Notes: generated from the sequence alone by a model not told the origin. Shown: positions 41,654-51,454, numbered from the stretch's first letter. The stretch is 64,000 nt of DNA from an uncultured Polaribacter sp. (GCF_947497695.1 NZ_CANMHM010000002.1:62001-126000); one strand, 5' to 3'. Program-made: numbers and translations.

Positions 41654-43921
41654 TTATTTTTTTAATTTGAATGTTGTTTCTAAATATTGGTTAGATGAAG
41701 TTCCTATTTTAACAGTATAATCTCCAGCTTCTAAAACTTTTTTCATTGAAATACCTGTGAATTCTAACATTTTTGGAGTAATAGTAAAAGATACTGTTTT
41801 ACTTTCTCCTGCAGCTAATTCAATTTTATCAAAACCTTTTAATTCTTTGTCTGGTCTTGTTACAGAACCAATTTCATCTTTAAGATAAAATTGTACAACC
41901 TCTTTTGCTTTTACGTTTCCTTTATTGGTAACAGTAACACTTGCAGTAATTTCTGAATCTGGAGTAATCTCTGAACTAGAAACTTTAATATCTGAATATT
42001 CAAAATCCCCATAACTTAATCCATGTCCAAAAGGATATAAAGGTCCTTTTTCTAAGAATAAGTATTCTTTTTTATAGTTGATTTCTTTCATACTATAATG
42101 ATAAGGCAATTGCCCAATTGATCTAGGAATCGTTACTGGAGATTTTCCTGAAGGAGAAACATCACCAAAAATAATTTTAGCAGTTGAATGATCCCCAAAT
42201 TCACTTAAATCCCAAGTATCTAAAATGGCATCAGCATTTTTAGCGATGGCATTAATAGATAAAGTTCTTCTGTGTTTTAAAACTACAATTACTTTTTTAC
42301 CTAAAGCCGTAATTTTTTCTACCAACTCGTCTTGAGGCCCAACAGGATCTATAGTAGCTCTATCTCCTAAAGTACTATTGCTAAAATAAGCTTCTTTAGC
42401 AGTAAATTTATCGCCTCCTAAAAATAACACAACTACATCAGAACTTCTAGCAATGTTTACCAAATTCGCAATTGCTTTTGGATCTCTTTCTAATAATTCT
42501 GGAGCTCCTCCTCTTTCATTTGTTAAGTTGAACCCTTTTTCTGCAACAAATTTAACTTTGCTATCTCCAATTGCAGCTTCAAACATTTCTTGAGTGTTCT
42601 CTTTTAATAAAGGTCCTAAAAGTGCTACTCTTGTTGATTTATTTTTATTTAAAGGCAACGTGTTTTCTTCATTCTTTAATAAAATAATTGATTCTAAATC
42701 AGATTCTTTTGCCAATTCTAAAGAACTTGCTGCACGAACCCCTTTTTTAGTTTCTTCTAAATCGATGTAAGGATTGTCAAACAATCCTAAAATGAATTTT
42801 GTTCTTAATACATTTCTTACGGATCTGTCTATTAATTTCATCAATTCAGGATTTTTTTCTACCATTTTTGGTAAATAAGAATATGAATCTTCTGCGTATA
42901 AATCGATATCTATTCCTGCTTCTAAGCCCATTTGTGCAGCAGCTTCTGGCGATTCTGCAACCCCCATAAAGTAGTACAAACGTGCAATATCATTAGAATC
43001 TGAAACTACATAGCCATCAAAACCCCAATCGTCTCTTAAAACGCCAGTTAATAATTCTGGATTTCCATGAGAAGCAACTCCATTTAAATCTCCATGAGAA
43101 GCCATAATACCTAATGTTCTTGCTTCTTTTACAGCCGCTTCAAAAGGTGGATAAATTTCATCAATCAATGTTCTTTCTGATATTTCTATAGCTGCAAAAT
43201 TAGAACCACCTAACACTTGTCCATACCCTGCAAAGTGTTTTGCAACAGCACCAATATGCGTACCTGCACCTAAACCTTCATAATTTCCTTGTACACCAAT
43301 AATAGCATTTTTAACCATTTGAGTTGTTAAATAGGTGTCTTCTCCAAAGGCTTCACTCATTCTTCCAAAACGTGGATCTCTAACAATATCCGCTTCTGGT
43401 GAATGGCACATGTGCATACCTCTTAAACGTGCTTCTCTACCCACAACATCCCATTGTCTTTGTACCAATTCTGGATTAAAAGATGCTGCAGATGTCATTG
43501 GTCTACCAAACAACGTACAACCATCTGCATCTACACCATTATAAGATTCTGTAACAAATAAAGCAGGAATGCCCCATCTGTTATTTTCTATAATGTATTT
43601 TTGCAACTCATTATTCATTTTTGCAGCAGCCACAGGATCTATATGTTCTCCTGGATTTTTAATACCTGCAATACCTAATTTTAGTTTTTTAATAACTCTT
43701 TTAGATAACTTTAAATTTCCATTTTCGTCTGGCTTTGTACCAATATTGGCATGAAAAATTCGCATTTGTGCTACTTTTTCTTCTGTAGACATTAATGGTA
43801 ATAAAGCATCTACTCTTTCATCTATAGATAAAGAAGCGTCTTTGTAATCTTTTTTAGATGCCGTTTCTCCACAAGCATAAAAAAGTGTAATTGATAAACT
43901 TAAAATTAGTAATTTTTTCAT
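41654..43921 (-). CDS. GH3 beta-glycosidase, lipoprotein
   Basis: A 755-residue GH3 enzyme with lipobox FYAC (Cys17). The TIM barrel shows 'RWGIPALFVTESYNGV', 'VAKHFAGYGQ', 'ASHGDLNG' and 'GFDGYVVSDSNDI', placing the predicted nucleophile at Asp308. Then come the alpha/beta sandwich ('ESIILLKNEENTLPLNK', 'VVLFLGGDKFTAKEAYF') and the FN3-like tail ('TNKGNVKAKEVVQFYLKDE'). It is clearly paralogous to but well diverged from the GH3 at 38152, so the pair probably split specificities. It sits nine bases after the GH43 stop, and its most likely job is xylose release. Confidence 0.91.
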   Translation of the reverse strand: MKKLLILSLSITLFYACGETASKKDYKDASLSIDERVDALLPLMSTEEKVAQMRIFHANIGTKPDENGNLKLSKRVIKKLKLGIAGIKNPGEHIDPVAAAKMNNELQKYIIENNRWGIPALFVTESYNGVDADGCTLFGRPMTSAASFNPELVQRQWDVVGREARLRGMHMCHSPEADIVRDPRFGRMSEAFGEDTYLTTQMVKNAIIGVQGNYEGLGAGTHIGAVAKHFAGYGQVLGGSNFAAIEISERTLIDEIYPPFEAAVKEARTLGIMASHGDLNGVASHGNPELLTGVLRDDWGFDGYVVSDSNDIARLYYFMGVAESPEAAAQMGLEAGIDIDLYAEDSYSYLPKMVEKNPELMKLIDRSVRNVLRTKFILGLFDNPYIDLEETKKGVRAASSLELAKESDLESIILLKNEENTLPLNKNKSTRVALLGPLLKENTQEMFEAAIGDSKVKFVAEKGFNLTNERGGAPELLERDPKAIANLVNIARSSDVVVLFLGGDKFTAKEAYFSNSTLGDRATIDPVGPQDELVEKITALGKKVIVVLKHRRTLSINAIAKNADAILDTWDLSEFGDHSTAKIIFGDVSPSGKSPVTIPRSIGQLPYHYSMKEINYKKEYLFLEKGPLYPFGHGLSYGDFEYSDIKVSSSEITPDSEITASVTVTNKGNVKAKEVVQFYLKDEIGSVTRPDKELKGFDKIELAAGESKTVSFTITPKMLEFTGISMKKVLEAGDYTVKIGTSSNQYLETTFKLKK

Positions 43922-43930
43922 TGGTTGTTT

Positions 43931-45292
43931 TTATTTTGAAAATGAAAATGAATCGATTTGTAATTGATTATTGGTTAATTGTTCTATTAGAATATAAATA
44001 TTTTCTTTGTTTTGTAAAGTTTCCAAATTTAGGATAATTTCTATCGATTTTTCTAAATTTGTTGTTAATTCAAAAGTCTTATTCGCTATCACTTCTCCAT
44101 CTAATGCGTCTTTAACCACGTTAATTAAAAATTTACCACCGTTTTTGGCTTTTACATTTAAAATCAATCTAGATTTTTTGTCTAAAGCTTTAATATTGGT
44201 AAAGTTTACATAACTTTTATGGGCATTTGTTTGAATCGCAAAACCATTTTCTATTTCTATTTTAGAAATGCCTTCTGCTTTAAAATAATCTTCTGCTTCA
44301 ATTTTATAATTTGCATTGTAATTTGCCACTCCAACTCCATCTACTCTTATAGTGGCCATTTCTCCATTTTCTTTGTAATGCACATAACTTATAAAAGTAT
44401 CTCTAAAATATCTATTTCCTGTTTGGCTAATATCACAATAGGTATAGTACCATTGATTATTCCACTCAAAAAAAGAACCATGTCTGCCTTGTAAAAAACC
44501 ATTTGGCCATGTAGGAGCATCATACCCTTTTGCAAAACTTTCTTGTTTTATAACGGAATCTTTATAATCGTAAGGTCCATATAAATTGTCTGCCATTGCA
44601 TAAAAACAACCCCAAGACAAATAGTATTTTCCATTGTATTTATGCACAAAAGGCTTATCATCCGTAGGTTTTTCTAGGTTTTTTCCATCAGAATTATAAG
44701 GCCCTCTAGGATTATTAATAATGAGTTTTCTAGGTTTTTCAGCTAAACTAATCATATCATAATTTAGTTTTGCAATGTAATAATCCCAAACTCCAAAAAT
44801 GATATAATGTTCGCCATTTTCTTCAAAAATAGCCATATCATACTCATCTGTTGGCGTTAATTCTGATGTTAATAAAGGTTTCTTTAAAACATCTTTCCAA
44901 GGGCCAACAGGAGAATCTCCAACAACAACACCTGTTTGTTGATTGCCTTCAGAGAAATACCAATAATATTTTCCGTTTCTATAGGCAACATCTGTAGCCC
45001 AACATCTCGTAAAATTTTTATCGTTTATATAGGTGTCTTCTGGTTTTAAAATACTTTCTTTTTTCCAATTGATTAAATCTGGAGAAGACCAAATCCACCA
45101 ATCTTCCATAATAAATTTCTTATTATTTGCAGACTTATCATGCGAAGCATAAATATACGCAGTATCATTAAAAATATGAATATGAGGATCGTTTAAACCA
45201 ACATTAGGTACAATTGGATTTTGTGCAAAAACAGATGAGCAACAAAATAATGATATAAAAATTAGTATTTTAAAAATTGTTGCATGGTTCAT
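43931..45292 (-). CDS. GH43-type glycosidase (xylosidase candidate) with CBM6-like domain
   Basis: A 453-residue secreted protein with a Sec signal peptide ending VFAQ. Residues ~28-325 form a GH43 five-bladed propeller: 'GLNDPHIHIFNDTAYIYAS' puts the catalytic base at Asp35, followed by 'CWATDVAYRNGKYYWYF' and 'GRHGSFFEWNNQWYYTY', a form seen in some GH43 subfamilies. Residues ~330-453 start 'YKIEAEDYFKAEG' and look like a CBM6-type binding domain. First gene of the GH43-GH3-GH105 operon. Xylose release is inferred, since GH43 has this role in the F. agariphila ulvan pathway; arabinosidase cannot be excluded. Confidence 0.87.
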   Translation of the reverse strand: MNHATIFKILIFISLFCCSSVFAQNPIVPNVGLNDPHIHIFNDTAYIYASHDKSANNKKFIMEDWWIWSSPDLINWKKESILKPEDTYINDKNFTRCWATDVAYRNGKYYWYFSEGNQQTGVVVGDSPVGPWKDVLKKPLLTSELTPTDEYDMAIFEENGEHYIIFGVWDYYIAKLNYDMISLAEKPRKLIINNPRGPYNSDGKNLEKPTDDKPFVHKYNGKYYLSWGCFYAMADNLYGPYDYKDSVIKQESFAKGYDAPTWPNGFLQGRHGSFFEWNNQWYYTYCDISQTGNRYFRDTFISYVHYKENGEMATIRVDGVGVANYNANYKIEAEDYFKAEGISKIEIENGFAIQTNAHKSYVNFTNIKALDKKSRLILNVKAKNGGKFLINVVKDALDGEVIANKTFELTTNLEKSIEIILNLETLQNKENIYILIEQLTNNQLQIDSFSFSK

Positions 45293-45336
45293 AAATACGC
45301 TATCTCTCTATATTTTATGGGTATAAATTGAATTAA

Positions 45337-45381
45337 TAAAAGTATGCTTACTACTAAAAAAAAGTATCCTGTACTATAATG
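45337..45381 (-). promoter_or_regulatory. Activator repeat plus -7 box, promoter of the GH43-GH3-GH105 operon
   Basis: Gene sense: CATTA-N5-CAGGA, 22 bases, TACTTTTA. The distal half-site is weak. The CAGGA is also the 3' arm of the inverted repeat that probably terminates the GH2 gene. Confidence 0.75.
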
Positions 45382-45398
45382 GTTTTATAATACAGGAT
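45353..45398 (-). terminator. Terminator of GH2, overlapping the GH43 promoter
   Basis: An inverted repeat ATCCTGTA / TACAGGAT (arms 45391-45398 and 45366-45373) with a 17-base loop, followed by an AC and a T8 run on the minus strand. It shares its second arm with the activator half-site. Confidence 0.65.
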
Positions 45399-45439
45399 TT
45401 TAAATTTTTATTCTTTTTCAAAATACTTAAAACATACTT

Positions 45440-48421
45440 TTATTTTTTAATTTTTTTTCCAATTACAGTGTACATTCTGCAATCTTTTGGCACTCCATTA
45501 TCACTATTACCAGCCATAATAATACTTTCTCCTTTTTTAGCCGTTCTTTTAAAAACAGACATTGTTACATTACCAACTTTTACGTTATCTCCATTATCTT
45601 TAAAATCTTCTAATAAAAAAGCAGGTCTTTCTACACGATCATCATGCAGTACATAAATATACATGTCTTTTCCTGCTATAAATTGCAGTTGGTCTCTTGC
45701 CCAATATTTTTTATCTGAATTTGGGGTTCTAATATATTCTCCAAATCTTAAATACCCAGGAATTACTGTGTAATTTTGATCTACATCTGTGTATGCTTTT
45801 TTACCCCAATTCATGGTAGTTCTTAACATTGCTTTCGCATCTCCTGTGTAACTAAAATTGGTAAACAACTCACTTCTATTTTGAATACCAGGAACATAAG
45901 GTGGCATTTCTGGAATATGAACTGGTGTTGGTTCTTCTGCAATAACACCATCATAATACATTTGTGGAAGTTCTTTTGTTAACCCATCTGTAATCTTAAT
46001 TGGTAATGAAGTTAAAGTAATACTTGCAGACTTTAAACCTTTTCTAGATGCTGTAATGGTTACTTCTCCTGCTTCTAATAAAGAACGGATGGCAACTCTA
46101 TTAATACCCACTTCTGTGTCTAAATATAAATTATTTGTAGAATTTTCTTTTCCACTATTATATCCACCTCTCCAAACACCTGGTCCAGAAATTGTAAAAT
46201 CTACACGATCTGCATCTAAAGGACATCTCTCTCCATTTTCATCAACCACTTCAAAATCTACCAAAGCAATATCAGAGCCATCTGCCAACCATCCTTTTGC
46301 ACCAGTTATTGATGTTAATTTAATAGCAACAGGTGCTCCAACCGTCTTTTTTGTTTGAGAAACCACTAATTTATCATCTAAATAACCTTCTACTTTAATT
46401 TCTCCTTTTTTCCATGCTATCTTTGGAAATTTAAATACATAACCATTTTCTGGTTTTTTATTTGTGTCTAATAATTCGCCATTTATATATAATTTTACGG
46501 CAGCACAATTAGAAACTACATACATATCTTTTGTAATGCCTTCTTTGTAGTTCCAATGCCCAACAACGTGAATTTGTGCTTCTGGTCTCCACATTGCTTT
46601 TACTGTGTAAAATGCTTCTTTTGGCAAACGTACAGCATCTACTTCTCCACTTGCTCTTGTAACTTCTGTAGGGTTTCTTCCTCCATGAGTACCATCTGAA
46701 AATACCCAATTTGCACCCCCCACATGAAATGGTTTTCTGCCCATTTTTGTCCACCAATGGCTTACTTGACCTACTGCAAATTCTTCTGAATTTAAAGTAT
46801 ATGTGTTTCTATCTATATTAGGATGAGTATAAAAATTATCATCTGGAGAAAATTTATCCCAAATACGTCTTGGAGCTTCATCTCTCATGTATTCGCTTTC
46901 TATAATTGGTAAACTTGCAAATTCTCTTTCCCAACCTTCTGTACCAATTTCTATGGTTACATATTTTTCAGATTCTACTTTAGTATCTGATCTTCTGTTT
47001 CCCATCAACCTTTTTCCATTAGGATCGTAAGTATTTATAATGTCTAATATTTCTTTATAATGTGCTTCTGTTTCTGCCCAATTACCACCTTCCCAAATAA
47101 AAATTGAGGGATGATTTCTGTAATATACAATCATATCTTTAAAAGCTTTGATACGAATATCCCAAACCTCTCCTTCATCTTGAGATTCTCCTGAAACCCC
47201 TGGCATTAAGGTTACAAAACCATATTTATCACCAAAAGCGATTTCTGCTGGTGAAGCTGCACAATGTCCCCATCTTATAAAATTACCTCCAGCTTCATCC
47301 ATTAATTGGAATGTATATTCTCTTAACCAATCTGGTAAAGCTGCACCTAAACCTGCCCAAGCATTGGTTGGTTTTTGTCCCCAACCATGTAATTTCGCAT
47401 GTTCTCCATTATTATGAAAACCTGAATCTTTATTAAAATCGAAACTTCGAATTCCTAAAGGTGTTTCACATCTATCTAAAATGGCATCTCCTTCTTTTAA
47501 AAAGGTTAATACCTTATACATATAAGGATTACGTGTGTACCATCTATTTGGATTTTTAACACTAGCAGTTGTGGAAAAGGTATATTTTTCACCAGCTTTT
47601 AATTCTTTATTTGCGGTTGAACTTGCCACTACTTTTCCCTCTCTATCAACTATTTGGGTTAAATAGGTTACATTTTTTGCTGCATTATAATCATTTTGAA
47701 CTTCTGCAGTTGTAGTTACATCTGCATTTTCTGCTGTTATATTTTCTGCATACACATACGTACCAACTGTTTCTAAATTATCGTATAATGGAAGTGTAAC
47801 GTGCAGAGGATCCATCGTATGTAAAAAAACATTTCTATAAATACCTCCATGTGTTGGATGCCAATGTTCGTGATTCCAAACTAAGGGATCATTATCTCTA
47901 AAGTTATCACTATTTCTATCGTTATTTACTTTTACAGCAATAATATTTTCTTCTGAACCAAAATTTAAATGTTTGCTTATATCATATCCAAAAGGAATAA
48001 AACCTGTTTTATTTTGACCTAAATATGTACCATTAATATACACATCTGCAATTTGACGCACAGATTCAAACTCTATAAATACCTTTTTCCCTGATTCTTC
48101 TTTTGGTAGTTTAAAGTGTTTTCTGTACCAAACTGTACCTCTCCATTGATTTTTTTCGCCTTTATGACCACCCAAACTCATATCATCAAAAGTATCTACG
48201 TCGTTAAAAGTATGTGGTGTACTTACAGTACTCCAATCTGAATCATCAAAATCTATATCTTTAGCATTTTTTGGATTTTCTTTAATGAATTTCCAATCTG
48301 GGTTAAAGTTGTATTTGGTCCTGTTTCCTTCAGTTTTAATAGCTAATTCTACTTGTTTTTGGCAAGAATTAAAAATACTAGTAAAAACAATTAAGAAAAG
48401 AGTTTTATAAATTTTGTCCAT
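45440..48421 (-). CDS. GH2-family protein, lipoprotein, with altered acid/base motif
   Basis: A 993-residue GH2-type protein with lipobox FNSC (Cys20). Layout: sugar-binding jelly roll ('HTFNDVDTFDD', 'GTVWYRKHFKLP', 'VYINGTYLGQNKTGF'), Ig-like domain, TIM barrel, then DUF4982-like Ig domains and a C-terminal extension. The motif normally reading HPS...W(S/G)xGNE is 'NHPSIFIWEGGNWAE': the residue after the conserved Asn, normally the acid/base Glu, is Trp. A nucleophile candidate is present in 'PIIESEYM'. It may use a shifted Glu, act on an unusual substrate, or be non-hydrolytic. Related GH2 proteins occur in ulvan loci; galactosidase or uronidase activity cannot be told from sequence. Confidence 0.85.
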   Translation of the reverse strand: MDKIYKTLFLIVFTSIFNSCQKQVELAIKTEGNRTKYNFNPDWKFIKENPKNAKDIDFDDSDWSTVSTPHTFNDVDTFDDMSLGGHKGEKNQWRGTVWYRKHFKLPKEESGKKVFIEFESVRQIADVYINGTYLGQNKTGFIPFGYDISKHLNFGSEENIIAVKVNNDRNSDNFRDNDPLVWNHEHWHPTHGGIYRNVFLHTMDPLHVTLPLYDNLETVGTYVYAENITAENADVTTTAEVQNDYNAAKNVTYLTQIVDREGKVVASSTANKELKAGEKYTFSTTASVKNPNRWYTRNPYMYKVLTFLKEGDAILDRCETPLGIRSFDFNKDSGFHNNGEHAKLHGWGQKPTNAWAGLGAALPDWLREYTFQLMDEAGGNFIRWGHCAASPAEIAFGDKYGFVTLMPGVSGESQDEGEVWDIRIKAFKDMIVYYRNHPSIFIWEGGNWAETEAHYKEILDIINTYDPNGKRLMGNRRSDTKVESEKYVTIEIGTEGWEREFASLPIIESEYMRDEAPRRIWDKFSPDDNFYTHPNIDRNTYTLNSEEFAVGQVSHWWTKMGRKPFHVGGANWVFSDGTHGGRNPTEVTRASGEVDAVRLPKEAFYTVKAMWRPEAQIHVVGHWNYKEGITKDMYVVSNCAAVKLYINGELLDTNKKPENGYVFKFPKIAWKKGEIKVEGYLDDKLVVSQTKKTVGAPVAIKLTSITGAKGWLADGSDIALVDFEVVDENGERCPLDADRVDFTISGPGVWRGGYNSGKENSTNNLYLDTEVGINRVAIRSLLEAGEVTITASRKGLKSASITLTSLPIKITDGLTKELPQMYYDGVIAEEPTPVHIPEMPPYVPGIQNRSELFTNFSYTGDAKAMLRTTMNWGKKAYTDVDQNYTVIPGYLRFGEYIRTPNSDKKYWARDQLQFIAGKDMYIYVLHDDRVERPAFLLEDFKDNGDNVKVGNVTMSVFKRTAKKGESIIMAGNSDNGVPKDCRMYTVIGKKIKK

Positions 48422-48472
48422 AATATTTTATTAAATAATCTATAACAATAATAAAATCGTTCTAAGTTTACG

Positions 48473-48517
48473 CGAAAATAAAAGCAAATATTGGAATTTA
48501 TATCCTGTAGTGTACTG
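48473..48517 (-). promoter_or_regulatory. Activator repeat plus -7 box, promoter of GH2 45440-48421
   Basis: Gene sense: CAGTA-N5-CAGGA, 22 bases, TATTTTCG, leaving a leader of ~45 bases. Confidence 0.8.
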
Positions 48518-48669
48518 AAGAAATTATATTAAGGGTTATAACAAAAATAGATGTAAATTTCACCATTTTGTGTAATGGTTTATAACTTACGGTAAAAACA
48601 TTTCAAAGTAAATAATTGTTAAAAAATTAAGCCTAATTTTATTGAATTTCTCTACTTAATGTGAGTAAG

Positions 48670-48696
48670 ATATTCAAATTTATTTTTTTTGAATAT
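48670..48696 (-). terminator. Weak hairpin after the 48705 gene
   Basis: A 9-base stem (ATATTCAAA / TTTGAATAT) just past the stop of 48705-50174; AT-only mostly and without a T-run on the minus strand, so only a candidate. Confidence 0.35.
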
Positions 48697-48704
48697 TCTT
48701 TATT

Positions 48705-50174
48705 TTATTTAGAAAAAAAATCTTTAGCGTCTCTTAAACTAAATGTATCTGAATTGTAAAAAACTAAGTAATCTACACTAAAACGTTTCGATCTTCCTGC
48801 TAAAGTAAATGTATACGTTTCTCCATTTTTTAATTGATACATTAAATTGTGAAAAACGTGTCTTCCTTTTTCTGCTCTTAATGCCCAATTCCATTCCAAT
48901 TCTGGAGTTTTTGTACTTCCTTCTTGAAAATATTTAATATAATTTTCTAAATCGTTTTTAGTAAGATTTGTTGCCGATTTAAAATTACCTGCCATTTTTA
49001 CAAAAGCGTCATTACACCAATCTCCTCTATCGCCCTCTAAACGTTTGCTGCTCATAATTAATAACCTAAAAACCCCATCTTTTGGTGCAATAAACTTGTA
49101 TTCTAAAGGCGAATTTGGTTCGCCAAAATCAGGTTTATTTCCATTAAACTCTAGGTAAGAAAAACCTGATGCATTTTTAACGTAATTATCATCTCCAAAT
49201 TGAACCAAATTCCAATTTTGTAAATTAGATTTTGTGTTTTCTGCTTCTATAAATATATAATCTTTAGTAGTGAGTTTAATTTCTGAAGTTGGTAAATTAT
49301 TCTCAATGGGTTTGTTTGTAAAAAGTGCTTTTACTTCTTTCCAACCTGCTTTGTCATTTCCACCATTTGGACCTCCTGTAATTAACCAATAGGTCATGCC
49401 AGCATCAGAAATATCAAAATGTTTTTCTGTGTTCGATTTCCAATGTTCTAATTTATCAACTTGAAATGTATCATCTATATTATACAACCATTGCCAATTT
49501 GGATTATCACTTTCTTTAAGCCAGAACCAATTTTGTATGTGTGATTGAAAATCGTCTTCTCCATTCGATTTATTTTGGTCTATAATATCATGATAAACAA
49601 CTGTTGGGAAATCTTTTTTCATGTCAGCCCAAGTCATTTTAGTTTCTTCATGACTGTGTTCTTCGTTCCATTTACTATGAGAAATAGCATGTATAAACTG
49701 TCTTTTATTTTCTGGTGTGGCTTTTATTAAGTTATAAGCAGTGTGCATTGGCCCTGCACAAATAAACCAAAGTGGATTATTTTTACTACTTTTTTTAGCT
49801 TCTTTTACAAAGTTTAAAATAGCCGATTCTTGTTCTGTTTGATTATCAAAAACCTTAGTAACATCCAATCCAAAACGTTTGGCACCTCCTTTGGCAGCAT
49901 CGTCCATAATTAGCTCCCAACTTTTTCTAGATTTGCCAATATGGTTGTTATAGTCATAATGCACAAAACGTTTTTCTAAACCTGCATACTTTATAAGTGC
50001 TAAAGAAAAAGCTGTGGCTCCCCAATCGTCAGAATCGTGTAAATTACCATCAGAAGTAAAAGCAATACGTCCTTTTGGCATTTTTATTTTGATTGTATTT
50101 TGAGAACTTAAAAATTCTGATGTAAAAATCAGTAAAACAAAAGTGAGTTTATATATTTTATTATAAATCTTCAT
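48705..50174 (-). CDS. Secreted nucleoside-hydrolase-fold protein with C-terminal binding-type domain
   Basis: A 489-residue exported protein (signal peptide to ~24). 'GRIAFTSDGNLHDSDDWGATAF' (split; Asp42, Asp47, Asp49, Asp50) resembles the Asp cluster that binds calcium and ribose in inosine-uridine nucleoside hydrolases and in the related DUF1593-type polysaccharide-locus proteins. 'WFICAGPMHTAYNLI' fits the same fold. From ~300, 'YIFIEAENTKSNLQNWNLV' begins a CBM6-like beta domain. Function is unknown; a glycosidase acting on a furanose or on a modified sugar is possible. Its start is one base from the stop of the oxidoreductase upstream, so the two work together or are at least co-made. 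Confidence 0.65.
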   Translation of the reverse strand: MKIYNKIYKLTFVLLIFTSEFLSSQNTIKIKMPKGRIAFTSDGNLHDSDDWGATAFSLALIKYAGLEKRFVHYDYNNHIGKSRKSWELIMDDAAKGGAKRFGLDVTKVFDNQTEQESAILNFVKEAKKSSKNNPLWFICAGPMHTAYNLIKATPENKRQFIHAISHSKWNEEHSHEETKMTWADMKKDFPTVVYHDIIDQNKSNGEDDFQSHIQNWFWLKESDNPNWQWLYNIDDTFQVDKLEHWKSNTEKHFDISDAGMTYWLITGGPNGGNDKAGWKEVKALFTNKPIENNLPTSEIKLTTKDYIFIEAENTKSNLQNWNLVQFGDDNYVKNASGFSYLEFNGNKPDFGEPNSPLEYKFIAPKDGVFRLLIMSSKRLEGDRGDWCNDAFVKMAGNFKSATNLTKNDLENYIKYFQEGSTKTPELEWNWALRAEKGRHVFHNLMYQLKNGETYTFTLAGRSKRFSVDYLVFYNSDTFSLRDAKDFFSK

Positions 50175-50175
50175 C

Positions 50176-51147
50176 CTAATCTATACCACAAAAAACATCC
50201 ATAATTTTAGTTACAATTACTGCTTCATTAACAGTACAAGGGTTTTCATTATTACCTAAAAAATAACCTACTGTTTTTTCAATCATTGCTTGTTGCACAT
50301 GTTTTGGATTTGAAAACTGGTAAGTTTTAACACTTTCATCAACTTTAACAATTACTTTCTCTCCATAAAATGAAAACGAAATACTTCCTTTTTCTCCGAT
50401 AATTGTACAATTATCTGCATCCTCAGCTGCATTGAAATCCCAACTTCCGTTAAATTGAACTCCATTTTTAAATTGGATTTCACCTTTTACAACCTCATTT
50501 GATACTTTATTTTTTTCTAAATCAATACTTTTTATTGATGCTATATCACCAAAGTAATAATACATTAAATCTAATTGATGAGGAGCTATATCATGAAAAT
50601 ATCCACCTCCAGAAATTGCAGGATCTATTCTCCAATTCACATCGGTTTTAGCAATTATATTTGCTTTTTTTGATTGTGCAATAGTAATTTTAGCCGAAGT
50701 AACTTTACCAATAGTATTTAGAAGTAACAATTCTTTTACCTTAAAAAACACAGGTAAACTTCTACGATAATGTGCAATTGTTACTTTATTATTACCTTTA
50801 ACAACTGCTTCAGAAAGCACTTTAGCTTCTTTACTATTCAATACCATAGGTTTTTCTAAATACACATCTTTGCCTGCTTTTAAAGCTTGAAGTGCATATT
50901 CTAAATGAGATGAAGGAGGTGTTGCAATATAAATTGCATTTACATTTTTATCATTTATTAGTTCTGATACATTTGTAGTCCAATTTGCAACTTTATGTCT
51001 TTTTGCAAAATCTTTTACCTTCTCTTCATTTCTTCTCATCACATTAATTAAAGAAGAATTTTCTACTTTGTAAAAAGCAGGCCCACTCTTAATTTCAGCT
51101 ACATCTCCACAGCCAATAATTCCCCAATTAATATTTTTTTTACTCAT
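50176..51147 (-). CDS. Gfo/Idh/MocA family NAD(P)-dependent oxidoreductase
   Basis: A 323-residue cytoplasmic enzyme of normal family length, with no signal peptide. The Rossmann fold begins 'NWGIIGCGDVAEI'; 'YIATPPSSHLEYALQALKAGKDVYLEKPM' (split) has the conserved EKP, and 'YFHDIAPHQLDLMYYYFG' carries the catalytic-site His. The family oxidises or reduces hydroxyls of sugars or inositols with NAD(P). In this locus it could process an ulvan monosaccharide or an unusual sugar released by the neighbouring exported protein (inference). First gene of a two-gene operon. Confidence 0.9.
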   Translation of the reverse strand: MSKKNINWGIIGCGDVAEIKSGPAFYKVENSSLINVMRRNEEKVKDFAKRHKVANWTTNVSELINDKNVNAIYIATPPSSHLEYALQALKAGKDVYLEKPMVLNSKEAKVLSEAVVKGNNKVTIAHYRRSLPVFFKVKELLLLNTIGKVTSAKITIAQSKKANIIAKTDVNWRIDPAISGGGYFHDIAPHQLDLMYYYFGDIASIKSIDLEKNKVSNEVVKGEIQFKNGVQFNGSWDFNAAEDADNCTIIGEKGSISFSFYGEKVIVKVDESVKTYQFSNPKHVQQAMIEKTVGYFLGNNENPCTVNEAVIVTKIMDVFCGID

Positions 51148-51236
51148 TTCTTACTTTCGTTTTTTAGCAATTACTCGATACATTTTATCATCTTCTAGTT
51201 CTCTCTAAAACTATTATTGTCAATAAATATGGTTTG

Positions 51237-51281
51237 CTAATCTAAAAATATTTGGTAAAATTTGTGTCCTGTACTATACTG
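51237..51281 (-). promoter_or_regulatory. Activator repeat plus -7-like box, promoter of the 51147-48705 operon
   Basis: Gene sense: CAGTA-N5-CAGGA, 22 bases, TAGATTAG. The repeats are strong and the -7 box is a weaker match; leader ~85 bases. Confidence 0.73.
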
Positions 51282-51424
51282 AATATCATATTTTATTTTT
51301 AATTAAAAAAGACACGTATTTCGCTGTTTCTTTTTTATCAAAAGGATTCTATTTTTTTTTAAATTTCACAAATAATCAACAAAAAAATAGAAACTTACCT
51401 TATACAATATTGTTTAAAACAAAA

Positions 51425-51454
51425 AAGCCTCAACTTACAAATAAGTTGAGGCTT
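51425..51454 (-). terminator. Terminator of 51518-54121
   Basis: A 13-base perfect stem (AAGCCTCAACTTA / TAAGTTGAGGCTT) with a 4-base loop and a T6 run on the minus strand. Confidence 0.92.
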
